Assembly: GCA_017084465.1 (NCBI GenBank)
Contig: CP070896.1
Coordinates: 1,966,001 to 2,030,000, forward strand
Direction: 5' to 3'
Source of the DNA: Lacrimispora xylanisolvens
Lineage (GTDB): Bacteria > Bacillota > Clostridia > Lachnospirales > Lachnospiraceae
Length of the DNA: 64,000 bases
The position numbers and the translations under genes were made by a program. Below the pieces are notes generated by a model. It searched no databases and was not told the origin of the DNA. It saw nothing but the letters and a program-made list of their open reading frames with translations. This document shows positions 11,904-21,254 of this stretch, piece by piece (position 1 is the stretch's first letter; the number at the start of each line of letters is the position of its first letter).

Positions 11904-12047
11904 AGTCCGCTACCTGATTCCTTTTTTTATTAAGATATTCCGGTACGCTTCCCATGGTTTCTTTTCCATCTAAAATACAGGTGGAATTTTACATTTGTAT
12001 TTTTTCATGCACACCTCTCAGTGGGTTTCCTTTGCTTCGTATCCCAA

Positions 12048-13427
12048 TCAGACCTCCTTAGGAATTTCTATCGTAACTATTGCTCCTTGTTTCGTCTTAT
12101 TATTTTCCAGAATAAGCCGGCCTCCATGCTGTTTGGCAACAGAATCTGCAACATAAAGTCCGATGCCATAGTGAGATTTTGAATTGCGGCTTTGATCATC
12201 CATATAGAATTGAGTCGCGGCATATTTCAGTGCTTCTGGAGAGAATCCAGTTCCTGTATCCGAGACAGTAAAACTAAGAAAGCCATTTTCCTCCTTGGTT
12301 ATAAAGGTGATATCACCACCGGAGGGGGGGTGTATTCCACTGCATTTGCCAAAATATTACTTACTGCTCTCATGAATAAGTTTGGATCAATGGTGATGTA
12401 TGGGATTTGATGATTGGTTTCCCAGAATAGATTTATATCTTTCACCACACATAATCCTTTCGCCTGCTTTTCCACCTCCTGCAAAAAAGCATTTGTGTCA
12501 GTCTTTTGCAGCTTTGGAGATACCAAGTTTCCAGACTTGTTTATGTCCATTAGCATTTGCACGTACTCCTGCATCTGTAAAGAGCTTTCCTCAATGTAGC
12601 CGATGCATTCCAGCTGTTCCTCCGTAGGATCTGTTTCGTATAATATTTCTGCATTCCCCCGAATCAAAGTCAGTGGTGTTTTTAAGTCATGTGCCAGAGC
12701 GGAAATCTGCTCTTTTCTTGACTGCTCCATACTCCATTGGCTTTCTAAGGAAAGTTTTAAGGCATGGCGCATACTATCCATGGAGGACAGAACCATATTT
12801 ATTTCTTTGATATTGACTTTTTCCGGAATGAAATCCAGTTCCTCATGCTGTATGTGATCTGCTGCCAATATGAGTGCGCCTAGTTTTTTTCTTCAGTACA
12901 TATCCAAAATGAAGTGCTGTTGAAATTACAAGAAAGAGGACCAATGTGATGACCGATACAGCAAACAGAGTTTGTGGGGGCAAAAGATATTTTCTCAAGG
13001 TTTCTGACTGGTATTGAGGAACGATTTTATATCTCAGCACGCAGTATTCCTGATCTCTTGGTATCACTTTGTAGAAATTCCCCTTGTTATCTGAGGTACT
13101 CCCTTGTACTGCGTCCCATGCCCGGCGGAGTCCCCCAGGCTCAATATTTCCGGATTTCACAAGGCCATCTAAGGTAAAAATGGTGTATTGGCTTAACTCA
13201 GGAATCATGTCTTCACTGACTTTATCTGCCTTACTTAATTTGTCAAAGGAGGCATTTGCCTGATTCTCTGCATAATTTGCATAATAGATGGCACCGCTGT
13301 TCCCTAAACTGGTAAAAAGAAACATGGCCAGAACGCCGATTGCTATCACACCTGCAAATAAAAACAGGAAATATTTTATATAGAGCAGACTTAAAGAAAT
13401 TTCCCTTTGTTTTCTTACTCTTCCCAT
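12048..13427 (-). CDS. Sensor histidine kinase of the peptide-immunity transporter (frame broken twice)
   Basis: Membrane kinase with two transmembrane helices (~18-40 and ~145-168) around an extracellular domain of about 100 residues, a HAMP-like linker, the phosphoacceptor box ALAHDLKTPLTL and a C-terminal ATPase domain. The last third reads only after repair of a C run (7 bases at 12324-12330, probably 8): AVEYTPPSGGDITF, then SDTGTGFSPEAL and YGIGLYVADSVAKQHGG. A run of seven T at 12884-12890 should be six, joining GYVLKKK to LGALILAADHIQ. The repaired length is 459 residues. It overlaps the response regulator gene by 13 bases. It probably senses a cationic or lantibiotic peptide. Confidence 0.82.
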
Positions 13428-14077
13428 TTATAACCAATCCCCCAAACCGTTTTCACCGGTGTATAACCCAGGCTCTCTAATTTTATCCGGATATTTTTTA
13501 TATGGGTTGAGATTGTGCTGTCATTGCTTTCCCCATCAAATCCAAATACCCGTTCATAAATCTGCTCCCTGGAAAATACCTGTCCTGGGCTGCGGGCCAG
13601 AAATTCGCATATCTCATACTCTCCTTTTGTCAAAGGAACTGCCACCTCACCAACAATGAGCTGTTTCCCGGAAAGGTTAAAGTAAGAATTAGAAAATGTA
13701 ATTCTTGAAGTATGCTCTCGCCGGTCCCGCCTTAAATGAGCCGAAACCCTGGCACGCAGCTCTAATTTTCCAAATGGCTTTAAAATATAATCATCGGCAC
13801 CTGCCTCCAGACCATTTACTAAACTGTTTTCTTCTGCTTTCGCAGTAAGAAATAAGATTGGACAATCTACATAACCGCGTATTTCTTTACAAAGGGTATA
13901 ACCGTCCATACCAGGCATCATCACATCCAGTAAGATCAAATCAAACGAGGCTAGATTAAGCTGCTTAACGGCTCCTGGATCTGATACCGTTGTCACCATG
14001 TGCCCGTCTCTCGTTAATATTTTCTGTATCATAACCAGGATAGCCGTCTCATCATCCACAGCCAGAATATTTCCCAT
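13415..14077 (-). CDS. OmpR-family response regulator
   Basis: Receiver domain (residues 1-115) with acidic pair VDDE, phospho-Asp in LILLDVMMPGMDG and the conserved Lys in ILKPF, followed by a winged-helix DNA-binding domain (LTKGEYEICEFLARSPGQVFSREQIYERVFGFDGES, VWGIGYKWEE). Length 220 residues. The start ATG 14077 has SD AGGAAG; an upstream extension to 14125 lacks one. It sits between the transporter genes and its kinase and probably controls the transporter operon. Confidence 0.92.
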   Translation of the reverse strand: MGNILAVDDETAILVMIQKILTRDGHMVTTVSDPGAVKQLNLASFDLILLDVMMPGMDGYTLCKEIRGYVDCPILFLTAKAEENSLVNGLEAGADDYILKPFGKLELRARVSAHLRRDRREHTSRITFSNSYFNLSGKQLIVGEVAVPLTKGEYEICEFLARSPGQVFSREQIYERVFGFDGESNDSTISTHIKNIRIKLESLGYTPVKTVWGIGYKWEE

Positions 14078-14131
14078 AATTTTCACTTCCTTTTTGCAGA
14101 AATTATAACCCTTCTCTATTCCCAAGTAAAG

Positions 14132-14879
14132 TTAATCACTGGTATTACCTCCCTCCCATCTGCATGACCAAAAACAGAATAAGAGAAAAGCTGCAATTGT
14201 AGTAACAATGCAAAGGCTGACCGCAAGAGAAATATGGGATTCCATTAATATGAAACCTCTCTCTTTTGCAAGTGCATATGTCACCAATCTGGAAGGCCAT
14301 GAGCAAGGGGTAAAATACCAGATCCCCTCTCCCATTCCAGTAAGAAACAGGGCTGAAATCAGGCTTTCGGTAATCCCTATCCCAATGGACAGGCCCTTAT
14401 TAAAACGTAAAGATAAAAATAAATGCCAAATATACAGCAGGAAGCTGCTGGCTGATAATATTAAGAAAGCCTTTCCGTAAAAAACAATACTGACTGGTGA
14501 TTGTTGCAAAAGGAAGCTATAGCCTGCACCAAAAAGAATACATGCAGAAAGGACAGCCAATGCACCTGCAATAAACAGAAACATTAATTTACTTAAAAAT
14601 GCCGGCAATCTTTTGGGCGAACAAAGAAGAACCTGAAATCCTCCTGCTGACAGCTCCTGCTCAGAAGCCATGACACAAAATAAGGCTATGAGAAAGGGAA
14701 AGCCAATTCCCAGAACCTGAAGATATCCTTCAGCCATGCTATAAGCATTCCTTGAGGCAGATGCACCATAAGCTAAATACTCCCGCAATGGGTAAAGGAA
14801 TTATGATATGCCAACGCCAAAAAGACACATGCTTTGCCTTTAGAACCTCAGCCTTTAAACATCTATAAAATGCAATCAT
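14132..14879 (-). CDS. Lantibiotic-protection ABC transporter permease, second subunit (MutG/SpaG-like; frame broken)
   Basis: Six-helix hydrophobic permease of about 248 residues. The start ATG 14879 overlaps the stop of the preceding permease (TAATG), with MIAFYRCLKAEVLKAKHVSFWRWHIIIPLPIAG as N-terminus. Near 14770-14773 a T/A run has one base too many, breaking IAGV from LAYGASASRNAYSMAEGYLQ. Homology to the EpiE/MutG class is judged from the paired-permease layout with the matching ATPase, and from the N-terminal AExLKxKH pattern shared by both permeases. Confidence 0.75.
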
Positions 14880-15614
14880 TATGCTTCCCTCTTTTTCTTA
14901 AACCAAACCATTGTATAGAGTGATATTCCAAGAAACCACAACAAAGACAGACCTATTCCTGGAACTATGACATTTGTATTATAAAGTTGGCTGTCGATAG
15001 ACATTGGAATTCCATTTGGTAAAATTCCTAATACCGGACACATCAGGCGAATGGGGATAGAAGGTGGATATATCCACCAATAACCGCTGTCTGGCAGTGT
15101 GACAGTGCCAAAAATAGACAGTGCCATGCTTGCAAATATGCTGGTAAACATACCAAATCTTGCACTTAGAAACAAGAACAAAGGAATTTCCCACATATAG
15201 GAAAGGCTCAACAATAATGCAGCAGAAATTCCGCTCCAAAGGGAAATATTAGTACCAAATATGGCTCCTCCTGCATGGGTTCCAATGAAAACAAAAAAAT
15301 TAGAAAAAATAAGTCCTATGATACAATATCCAATTTTACCCAGCCAGCTTTTTTCCAGAGAGAGTGGAAGCAATAAAATTTGGTAGTACCTTGTTTTTTT
15401 ATCTTTCTTAATGCAAAGATAGCATATAATTGCCAGCATTCCTGGCAGAAACATGGTATACCACCAGTTCCATGCCCCTGCCGGGAATGCGTTTTCAAAG
15501 CCTCCTGTCAGGAGCAGTGCCAGAAGCATAACCGTAAAAAGGTGCTATCACGGGAAGAAAGGCTCCCAGTGTATGTTTTAGCTTAAGATGCTCCGCCTTT
15601 ATCGTATTAAGCAT
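14879..15614 (-). CDS. Lantibiotic-protection ABC transporter permease, first subunit (MutE/SpaE-like; frame broken)
   Basis: Six-helix permease, about 244 residues after repair, starting at ATG 15614 inside the last codons of the ATPase gene (MLNTIKAEHLKLKHTLGAFLPVIAPF). A run of five A at 15536-15540 (plus) should be four, which joins the start to TVMLLALLLTGGFENAFPAG. Tight overlaps with both neighbours imply translational coupling and a heteromeric transporter. Confidence 0.76.
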
Positions 15615-16320
15615 TTGTTCTCTCCTCCCTTCTATTCGCTTTTACTACCTCCATAAAAAGCTTCTCTAAATCTTCTTTCGGATCTATTTTACCGGTATAC
15701 CCTAAGACACCACCTACTATAATACCGATATGATCAACAATTTGCTGTACCTCTGATAGATTGTGGCTTGATAGAATCACCGTAATTCCCTTTGCAGGAA
15801 ACGATTGAATTAACGTTCTCATTTCTTCAATCCCGATAGGATCCAGACCATTGGTAGGTTCGTCCAGAATAAGGAGCTTTGGCTGGCTGATTAAGGCAGT
15901 TGCGATTCCTAGCCGCTGCTTCATGCCAAGGGAAAACTGACCTGCTCTTTTCTTTCCTGTATGGGTCAGTCCTACAATCTGCAGCACTTCCTCTATTCTG
16001 GAATCACTGCAGCCAAGTAAGGTGGTTTTGACCTTTAAATTTTCGTAAGCAGTGAGATTTTCATAAAGGGGCGGCATTTCAATCAAGGCACCTATGTCGT
16101 TTAAATGTTTTCTGTTCCACTGCATTCCATTAAAGTCAATGGCCCCTGAGGTTGGTCTCATAATGCCGGTTATCATTTTTAAAGTTGTAGATTTCCCTGC
16201 ACCATTGGGTCCCAGAAGACCATAAATAGAGTTTTTTTCTATGCACAGAGACACTTGATTGACTGCCAATTGTCCATTAAATTTTTTGCAAAGATTTGTT
16301 GTCTTTAAAATCGTATCCAT
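15607..16320 (-). CDS. Lantibiotic-protection ABC transporter, ATP-binding subunit (MutF/SpaF/CprA-like)
   Basis: A 237-residue ATPase with Walker A GPNGAGKST, signature FSLGMKQRLGIA, Walker B LLILDEPTNGLDP and the H-loop SSHNLSEV. The short C-terminus and early ATTLCKKF-type start fit the immunity transporters that remove lantibiotics from the membrane (SpaFEG, MutFEG, C. difficile CprABC). No lantibiotic biosynthetic genes lie nearby, so the system probably gives resistance to peptides made by others. ATG 16320 has SD AGAAAGGAC. First gene of the five-gene operon that ends with the two-component system. Confidence 0.85.
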   Translation of the reverse strand: MDTILKTTNLCKKFNGQLAVNQVSLCIEKNSIYGLLGPNGAGKSTTLKMITGIMRPTSGAIDFNGMQWNRKHLNDIGALIEMPPLYENLTAYENLKVKTTLLGCSDSRIEEVLQIVGLTHTGKKRAGQFSLGMKQRLGIATALISQPKLLILDEPTNGLDPIGIEEMRTLIQSFPAKGITVILSSHNLSEVQQIVDHIGIIVGGVLGYTGKIDPKEDLEKLFMEVVKANRREERTNA

Positions 16321-16488
16321 TTGATATCAGTCCTTTCTATTGATTGATATAGATAGGATAACTAAAAATTTTGAAGATTTTATAAAGCTTTTTAAGGGAA
16401 TAATAATTGCTGAATGCAATCATGGTCACCCGTAAAGCGGGCGTTCTTGATACTTAACTCCTACTCATGGAGAAATTTCTTATAACAT

Positions 16489-16516
16489 AAAAAAACTACC
16501 AGCAAATTGCTGATAG
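16489..16516 (-). terminator. Terminator after the GNAT gene
   Basis: Minus-strand hairpin CTATCAGC-AATTT-GCTGGTAG (one G-T pair) followed by seven T. The remaining sequence 16321-16488, between this and the ABC operon, shows nothing else certain. Confidence 0.75.
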
Positions 16517-16579
16517 TTAGTAATTTTCTTTATATTCAGTGCCATTGCTTTTGCGCCATGCTAAAAGTTATAAATGCAA

Positions 16580-17071
16580 TTATAAAACATAATAATATGG
16601 ACAAATATCCTCAAAATGGCCATCTTTCATGTAAAATCCACCCGGAATTGTCCCAAGCTGTTTAAAACCAAGCCGTTCATATAAATGCCTTGCATGGGTA
16701 TTCGTTGAAACTACAGCATTAAATTGCATAATTCTGAATCCATGCTGTTTGGCTTTAATAAGACAATCTGTTACTAACGCTTCACCGATATGCATTCCTC
16801 GGCTTTCAGAGCTTACCGCATAACTGGCATTGCAAATATGACCACATCTTCCCACATTGTTGGGATGAAGAATATATAGACCGTATATCTTACCGCTTTC
16901 ACTATCTACTGCCACAGAGCAATATGTTTGTGATTTAAAAAAGGCATAGCCTGTTTCCCAAGTTAACAAATCCTCCTGAGGAAAAGCAACTCCCTCCTCA
17001 ACAACTTCATTCCATATGTGAATCATGAAATTAACATCATCTACCGTATATTCTCTTGTCTGAATCTTCAA
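16580..17071 (-). CDS. GNAT-family N-acetyltransferase
   Basis: A 163-residue GNAT protein with the acetyl-CoA binding turn region (SSESRGMHIGEALVTDCLIKAKQHG) and C-terminal ARHLYERLGFKQLGTIPGGF. It resembles acyltransferases annotated as phosphinothricin-like, but the substrate cannot be told. The start is TTG 17071 (KIQTREYTVDDVNFM), with AAGAAGGGATG upstream. Single gene with its own terminator. Confidence 0.85.
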   Translation of the reverse strand: MKIQTREYTVDDVNFMIHIWNEVVEEGVAFPQEDLLTWETGYAFFKSQTYCSVAVDSESGKIYGLYILHPNNVGRCGHICNASYAVSSESRGMHIGEALVTDCLIKAKQHGFRIMQFNAVVSTNTHARHLYERLGFKQLGTIPGGFYMKDGHFEDICPYYYVL

Positions 17072-17425
17072 CTGAAAACATCCCTTCTTTTGAAATTTAA
17101 TGTGCTTTTTTAATTCTTATCAATAGAATATCACCCTGCTTACCAACTATCAATATTAAATTCTCACTGTTGTACCCCAAAACAGTAAGGGAAACGAAGA
17201 TGCCCCTTCTGGACAGGTAAAGCCAGGTAAATACTGATTCTAACAGCAATTCCATCACATCTGATTTTTCTGCAGATCATTAAAGTTAAGAAAATCTTCA
17301 TAATCTATTCAAACAATATACAAACTTTTCAAGAAGCGGTGTGATATACTAAACACATAAGAAATGCACAACGTAACAATTATCCTTTCACCCTTTTTGA
17401 AAATCCGAAAATCCTAAGAAAAGTC

Positions 17426-17452
17426 CCCTGTGTCTTTGACACAGGGATTTTT
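17426..17452 (+). terminator. Strong intrinsic terminator with no obvious gene before it
   Basis: CCCTGTGTC-TTT-GACACAGGG perfect 9-base stem followed by ATTTTT on the plus strand, with an A-rich left flank. No plus-strand gene ends here, so it may end a small RNA or act with the neighbouring hairpin to insulate lysA. Confidence 0.7.
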
Positions 17453-17465
17453 CTATGCAAAAGAG

Positions 17466-17501
17466 AAGATCCCGTCAGCAGTTGTCTGAAAACGGGATCT
17501 T
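17466..17501 (-). terminator. Terminator after lysA
   Basis: AAGATCCCGT / ACGGGATCTT, 10-base stem with a 16-base loop, 21 bases beyond the lysA stop. T-rich on both sides, so it can work in both directions. Confidence 0.75.
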
Positions 17502-17522
17502 ATTTTTCTTTATTAAATGCAA

Positions 17523-18797
17523 TTATTCAAACTTTATATTTTTAAGCACATCGAAGCAATCAAAGGTTGCAAAATAGTCTTTTGGTGTCTCTGCCCTGCG
17601 GATCAGCTCTACAGACCCATCCTCTTTGAGAAGCAGCTCTGCAGATTTTAATTTTCCGTTGTAATTATATCCCATGGCATATCCGTGAGCGCCTGTATCA
17701 TGAATAAAAAGCAGGTCTCCTCTGGAGATCTCCGGCATCATACGGTCAATGGCAAACTTATCATTATTTTCACAAAGTGAACCTACAACATCATACTTAT
17801 GGCTGCAAGGAGCATCCTCTTTCCCCATAACCGTTATGTGGTGGTAGGCACCATACATGGCAGGTCTCATAAGATTTACTGCACAGGCATCTACGCCCAC
17901 ATACTCTTTGTGTGTATGTTTTTCATGAATGGCTCTGGTAACCAACGCACCGTACGGTCCTAACATAAACCGGCCAAGCTCCGTATAGATTGCCACATCC
18001 CCCATTCCTTCCGGAACAAGTACTTCTTCATAAACCTTTCTTACGCCCTCACCAATTGCCACAATATCGTTAGGTTCCTGACCCGGACGGTAAGGAATAC
18101 CGATGCCGCCGGAAAGATTGATAAAAGTGACCTCTGCTCCTGTTTCCTTTTTTAACTTTACTGCAAGCTCAAAAAGAACCTTTGCAAGAAGGGGATAATA
18201 TTCCGTAGTCACTGTATTGCTTGCCAGAAAGGCATGAATTCCGAATTTCCTTGCTCCCTTACTCTTTAAGATCCGGAATGCCTCAAAGATCTGCTCTGTC
18301 GTCATACCATATTTGGCATCTCCGGGATTATCCATAATATCATTGCTGATCTTAAATATTCCGCCCGGATTATAACGGCAGCTGATGGTTTCCGGAATAT
18401 GACCGATGGCTTTTTCCAGAAAATCAATATGAGTAATGTCATCCAGATTGATGATTCCTCCGATCTGGTCTGCATACTGGAATTCCTCTGCAGGCGTATC
18501 ATTAGAGGAAAACATAATGTCGGAACCGGAAAATCCAATGGCATCAGACATCATAAGCTCCGTCATAGAGGAACAGTCAGCCCCGCATCCATACTCTTTT
18601 AATATATTTAAAATAAATGGATTGGGAGTTGCCTTCACCGCAAAATATTCCCGGTATCCCTTATTCCAGGAAAATGCTTCTTTTAATTTCTTCGCATTCT
18701 CCCTGATACCCTTTTCATCGTATAAATGGAAGGGAGTTGGATATTCATTCACAATTTCTTCTAATTGGTCTCTGGTTACAAATGGTCTTTTCTCCAT
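17523..18797 (-). CDS. lysA: Diaminopimelate decarboxylase-type PLP enzyme
   Basis: Fold-III pyridoxal phosphate decarboxylase of 424 residues. The PLP lysine is in YFAVKATPNP (residue ~53), the glycine loop in INLSGGIGIPYRPG, the dimer-partner active-site Cys in VGSLCENNDKFA and the C-terminal HDTGAHGYAMGYNYNGKLKSAELLL. Diaminopimelate decarboxylation gives L-lysine; related enzymes act on other diamino acids, but the length and motifs fit LysA. Start ATG 18797 with SD GAGAGG. It stands alone between two terminators, 144 bases downstream of pyk. Confidence 0.88.
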   Translation of the reverse strand: MEKRPFVTRDQLEEIVNEYPTPFHLYDEKGIRENAKKLKEAFSWNKGYREYFAVKATPNPFILNILKEYGCGADCSSMTELMMSDAIGFSGSDIMFSSNDTPAEEFQYADQIGGIINLDDITHIDFLEKAIGHIPETISCRYNPGGIFKISNDIMDNPGDAKYGMTTEQIFEAFRILKSKGARKFGIHAFLASNTVTTEYYPLLAKVLFELAVKLKKETGAEVTFINLSGGIGIPYRPGQEPNDIVAIGEGVRKVYEEVLVPEGMGDVAIYTELGRFMLGPYGALVTRAIHEKHTHKEYVGVDACAVNLMRPAMYGAYHHITVMGKEDAPCSHKYDVVGSLCENNDKFAIDRMMPEISRGDLLFIHDTGAHGYAMGYNYNGKLKSAELLLKEDGSVELIRRAETPKDYFATFDCFDVLKNIKFE

Positions 18798-18834
18798 TGT
18801 TTTCCTCTCCTCTCATAACGTTACCATATGCAGA

Positions 18835-18895
18835 AAAGAGCCATCTCCGGCACATCTGCTGGTAAGCTACATTGTACCGGGGATAGACTCTTTTG
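18835..18895 (-). terminator. Long hairpin between pyk and lysA
   Basis: Two-part stem: AAAAGAG pairs with CTCTTTT, and ATCTCCGG pairs with CCGGGGAT inside it, capped by a 26-base loop. On the minus strand it ends in CTCTTTTCTGC. It most simply ends the pyk transcript, but its place in the lysA leader would also allow attenuation. It does not show the lysine riboswitch core. Confidence 0.6.
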
Positions 18896-18940
18896 TCTAC
18901 ACTTTTTTGTATAAATATTCAGAAATACTGTAAGAAGTCA

Positions 18941-20377
18941 TTAATCGACTGTCACTACACGCATAATATTGGTATGTGCTGCAGGCTCATGCTTTCTTGC
19001 AGGACTTACTACTCCTGCAGTTACAACCACTACGTCATCCTCTTTAATTATGGATCTTGCCTTTAACAGTTCCAAAGAGGAATAGATTAACACGTCAGTA
19101 GACTCGGCACGTCTTGCCTGGAATGGTATAACACCCCAGTACAGCTGCATCTGGCGAAGAGCTGATGCACTTGGAGATAAACCGATGATTAAGCTTTCCG
19201 GTCTCCATTTAGATAACAGTCTTGTGGTGAAACCAGTAATACTTGGAGCTACAATCACTTTTGCTCCCAGGTCATGAGCGGTGGATACGGAAGAGTAGCA
19301 TACTGCATTGGATACATTCTGTGTATTCACTGCAGATACCTTACGCTGTCTGTATCCGGTGTAATCCAGATGCTTTTCTGTTTCTTCTACGATGGAAGCC
19401 ATCATGGAAAGAGCCTCTACCGGATATTTACCCATTGCAGTTTCACCAGAAAGCATAACTGCGTCAGTTCCGTCATAAACAGCATTGGCAACGTCAGTTA
19501 CTTCTGCTCTGGTAGGACGTGGATTACGGATCATGGAATCTAACATCTGTGTTGCAGTAATAACCGGCTTGCAGGCCTCATTACATTTCTCAATAATGCT
19601 TTTCTGGATAAATGGAACTTCCTGAGCCGGAATCTCAACACCCATATCACCACGGGCAACCATGATTCCATCACTGGCTTCAATGATTTCATCCAGGTTT
19701 TCAATTCCTTCTGCATTCTCAATCTTTGCAATGACAGCAATGTCAGAGCCATGCTCAGCCAGAATATCCTTAATTTCACGGACAGCTGCTGCCGTACGTA
19801 CAAAGGAAGCTGCAATAAAGTCAAAGCCCTGTTCGATACCGAAACAGATATCTGCTTTATCCTTATCAGTAAGAGCCGGAAGTTTAATCTTTACATTAGG
19901 AACATTAACTCCCTTTCTCTCTCCCAGTTCGCCGCCGTTTACAATTCTGCAGGTAATTTCGCTGCCCTTAACTTCTAAAACCTCAAGTTCAATCAGACCA
20001 TCATCAATCAGAATACGGTTGCCTGCAACTACATCTTCATTTAAGCCGTCATAGTTGATATGGCCCTTACTCTCATCACCCACAATGTCTTCTGTTGTGA
20101 GAACATAGGTGTCGCCTTCTTTTAAGGTTACCTTTTTACCATCTTTTAAAAGTCCGGTACGAATCTCCGGTCCTTTTGTATCAAGAAGAGCAGCGATTGG
20201 AAGGTCTAATTCCTGGCGAATGCTCTTTAACATGTCAAGACGTTCTTTTTGTTCCTCATAATCACCGTGTGAGAAGTTAAATCTGGCAATATCCATTCCG
20301 TGCTCAGCAAGTGATTTCATCAGTGCGCGGTCATTTGTGTTAGGTCCCATCGTGCAAATAATTTTGGTTCTCTTCAT
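18941..20377 (-). CDS. pyk: Pyruvate kinase
   Basis: Final step of glycolysis, phosphoenolpyruvate + ADP to pyruvate + ATP. The 478-residue protein opens with MKRTKIICTMGPNT, has the substrate/metal motifs ARFNFSHG, LLDTKGPEIRTG, IAKIENAEGIENLDEI and MVARGDMGVEIP, and KPVITATQMLDSM near 270. It lacks the extra C-terminal PEP-utiliser domain seen in Bacillus pyruvate kinase. Frame intact. Confidence 0.97.
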   Translation of the reverse strand: MKRTKIICTMGPNTNDRALMKSLAEHGMDIARFNFSHGDYEEQKERLDMLKSIRQELDLPIAALLDTKGPEIRTGLLKDGKKVTLKEGDTYVLTTEDIVGDESKGHINYDGLNEDVVAGNRILIDDGLIELEVLEVKGSEITCRIVNGGELGERKGVNVPNVKIKLPALTDKDKADICFGIEQGFDFIAASFVRTAAAVREIKDILAEHGSDIAVIAKIENAEGIENLDEIIEASDGIMVARGDMGVEIPAQEVPFIQKSIIEKCNEACKPVITATQMLDSMIRNPRPTRAEVTDVANAVYDGTDAVMLSGETAMGKYPVEALSMMASIVEETEKHLDYTGYRQRKVSAVNTQNVSNAVCYSSVSTAHDLGAKVIVAPSITGFTTRLLSKWRPESLIIGLSPSASALRQMQLYWGVIPFQARRAESTDVLIYSSLELLKARSIIKEDDVVVVTAGVVSPARKHEPAAHTNIMRVVTVD

Positions 20378-20391
20378 ATTATCCTCCGTAG

Positions 20392-21236
20392 CTAGTTGGT
20401 AGTATCACCGGTTGTGGGGTTATCCGATGTTACATGTTTATGTGTATACAAATGCTCCGAACAGTATTCTAGACTGCCTTCACATTTTGAACAATACCGG
20501 AATTCCAGGTTTGGGGAATCCTTTTCGGTCCGACCGCATACGGCGCACTTGTGGTGGGTTCCTCCCTGGGGCATAATTTTCATCTGACGGTGAAAATTCT
20601 GCTTTCTTTTGATTTCCTTCGGATTAAACCGGTTTAAATCACGGGTCAGAAGGAAAAACACGAAAAAGTTAATCAGCGACATAACAATCGTGATCCTGGT
20701 TGCCATATTTCCCATAATAAACTCATACAGGAAATAGATTCCATTAAACATTGCCATCCATTTGGCCTTAATGGGAATCACAAAAAACAGAAGGAATTCC
20801 AGATCAGGGAATGTCGCAGCAAAAGCGAAAAACAGAGAATAATTTAAAAATTCCGTTGTCAGGTAAATTCTCTGTCTGAAAAAGATGTAAACAACCAAAG
20901 CGGCTGCCACATGACCAATTACTCCCATAAAGAAGTAAACATTAAATCGGAAAGCTCCCCAGATTCTCTCTAAATTAACTCCCAGCATGTAGTAAAGATA
21001 CATGCCGATCAGACTTCCGAAAAGACTTCCTCCGCCCGGCGGATAAATCATAAAGGTAACAACTCTCCACACCTGACCGCTTAGAATCTTCTGTGCATCG
21101 AGTGCTAAATACTGTAAATAAAATTCCGGAGCAAAAAGCTGTAAGAACAGTCCGGTCCCATACATGCCAATGATATAGTACATAAGATTCGGAATGGCAT
21201 ATTTTCTGTATCTGCGTTCCAGATTATAAATTTCAT
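20392..21236 (-). CDS. Rhomboid-like membrane protein with C-terminal zinc ribbon (frame broken near start)
   Basis: About 281 residues. Five or six hydrophobic helices (residues ~25-205) begin with the rhomboid/derlin-like entry LSGQVWRVVTFMIYPPGG, followed by a cytoplasmic tail with two Cys pairs (CAVCGRTEK and YCSKCEGSLEYC, then HLYTHKH) able to bind zinc. The rhomboid catalytic GxSG is not visible; the corresponding helix reads GVIGHVAAALV, so protease activity is unlikely. Start ATG 21236 (SD AGGAAGG) reads MKFINLERRYRKYAIPNLMYY after adding one A to the AA at about 21226-21227. It lies 14 bases before the pyk start and is probably cotranscribed. Function unknown. Confidence 0.65.
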
Positions 21237-21254
21237 GCGTTCAACCTTCCTAAG

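Larger units (their letters stand above)
17072..17522. other. Intergenic region with weak small ORF and two terminators
   Basis: A minus-strand ORF of 52 codons (17097-17255, MELLLESVFTWLYLSRRG start) ends 26 bases before the GNAT start. It has no good ribosome site and no recognised family, so it may be chance. On the plus strand a TATACT at 17347-17352 has no clear -35. Terminators at 17426 and 17466 are listed separately. Confidence 0.4.

Noticed and set aside
12324..12330. Poly-C tract inside the kinase gene as programmed phase variation
   Set aside because: Many other genes show the same kind of indel at other bases; a general error source explains all of them more simply.
18835..18895. 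Lysine riboswitch before lysA
   Set aside because: The leader is too short (about 140 bases with the pyk end) and lacks the conserved L-box core; only a terminator-like hairpin is present.
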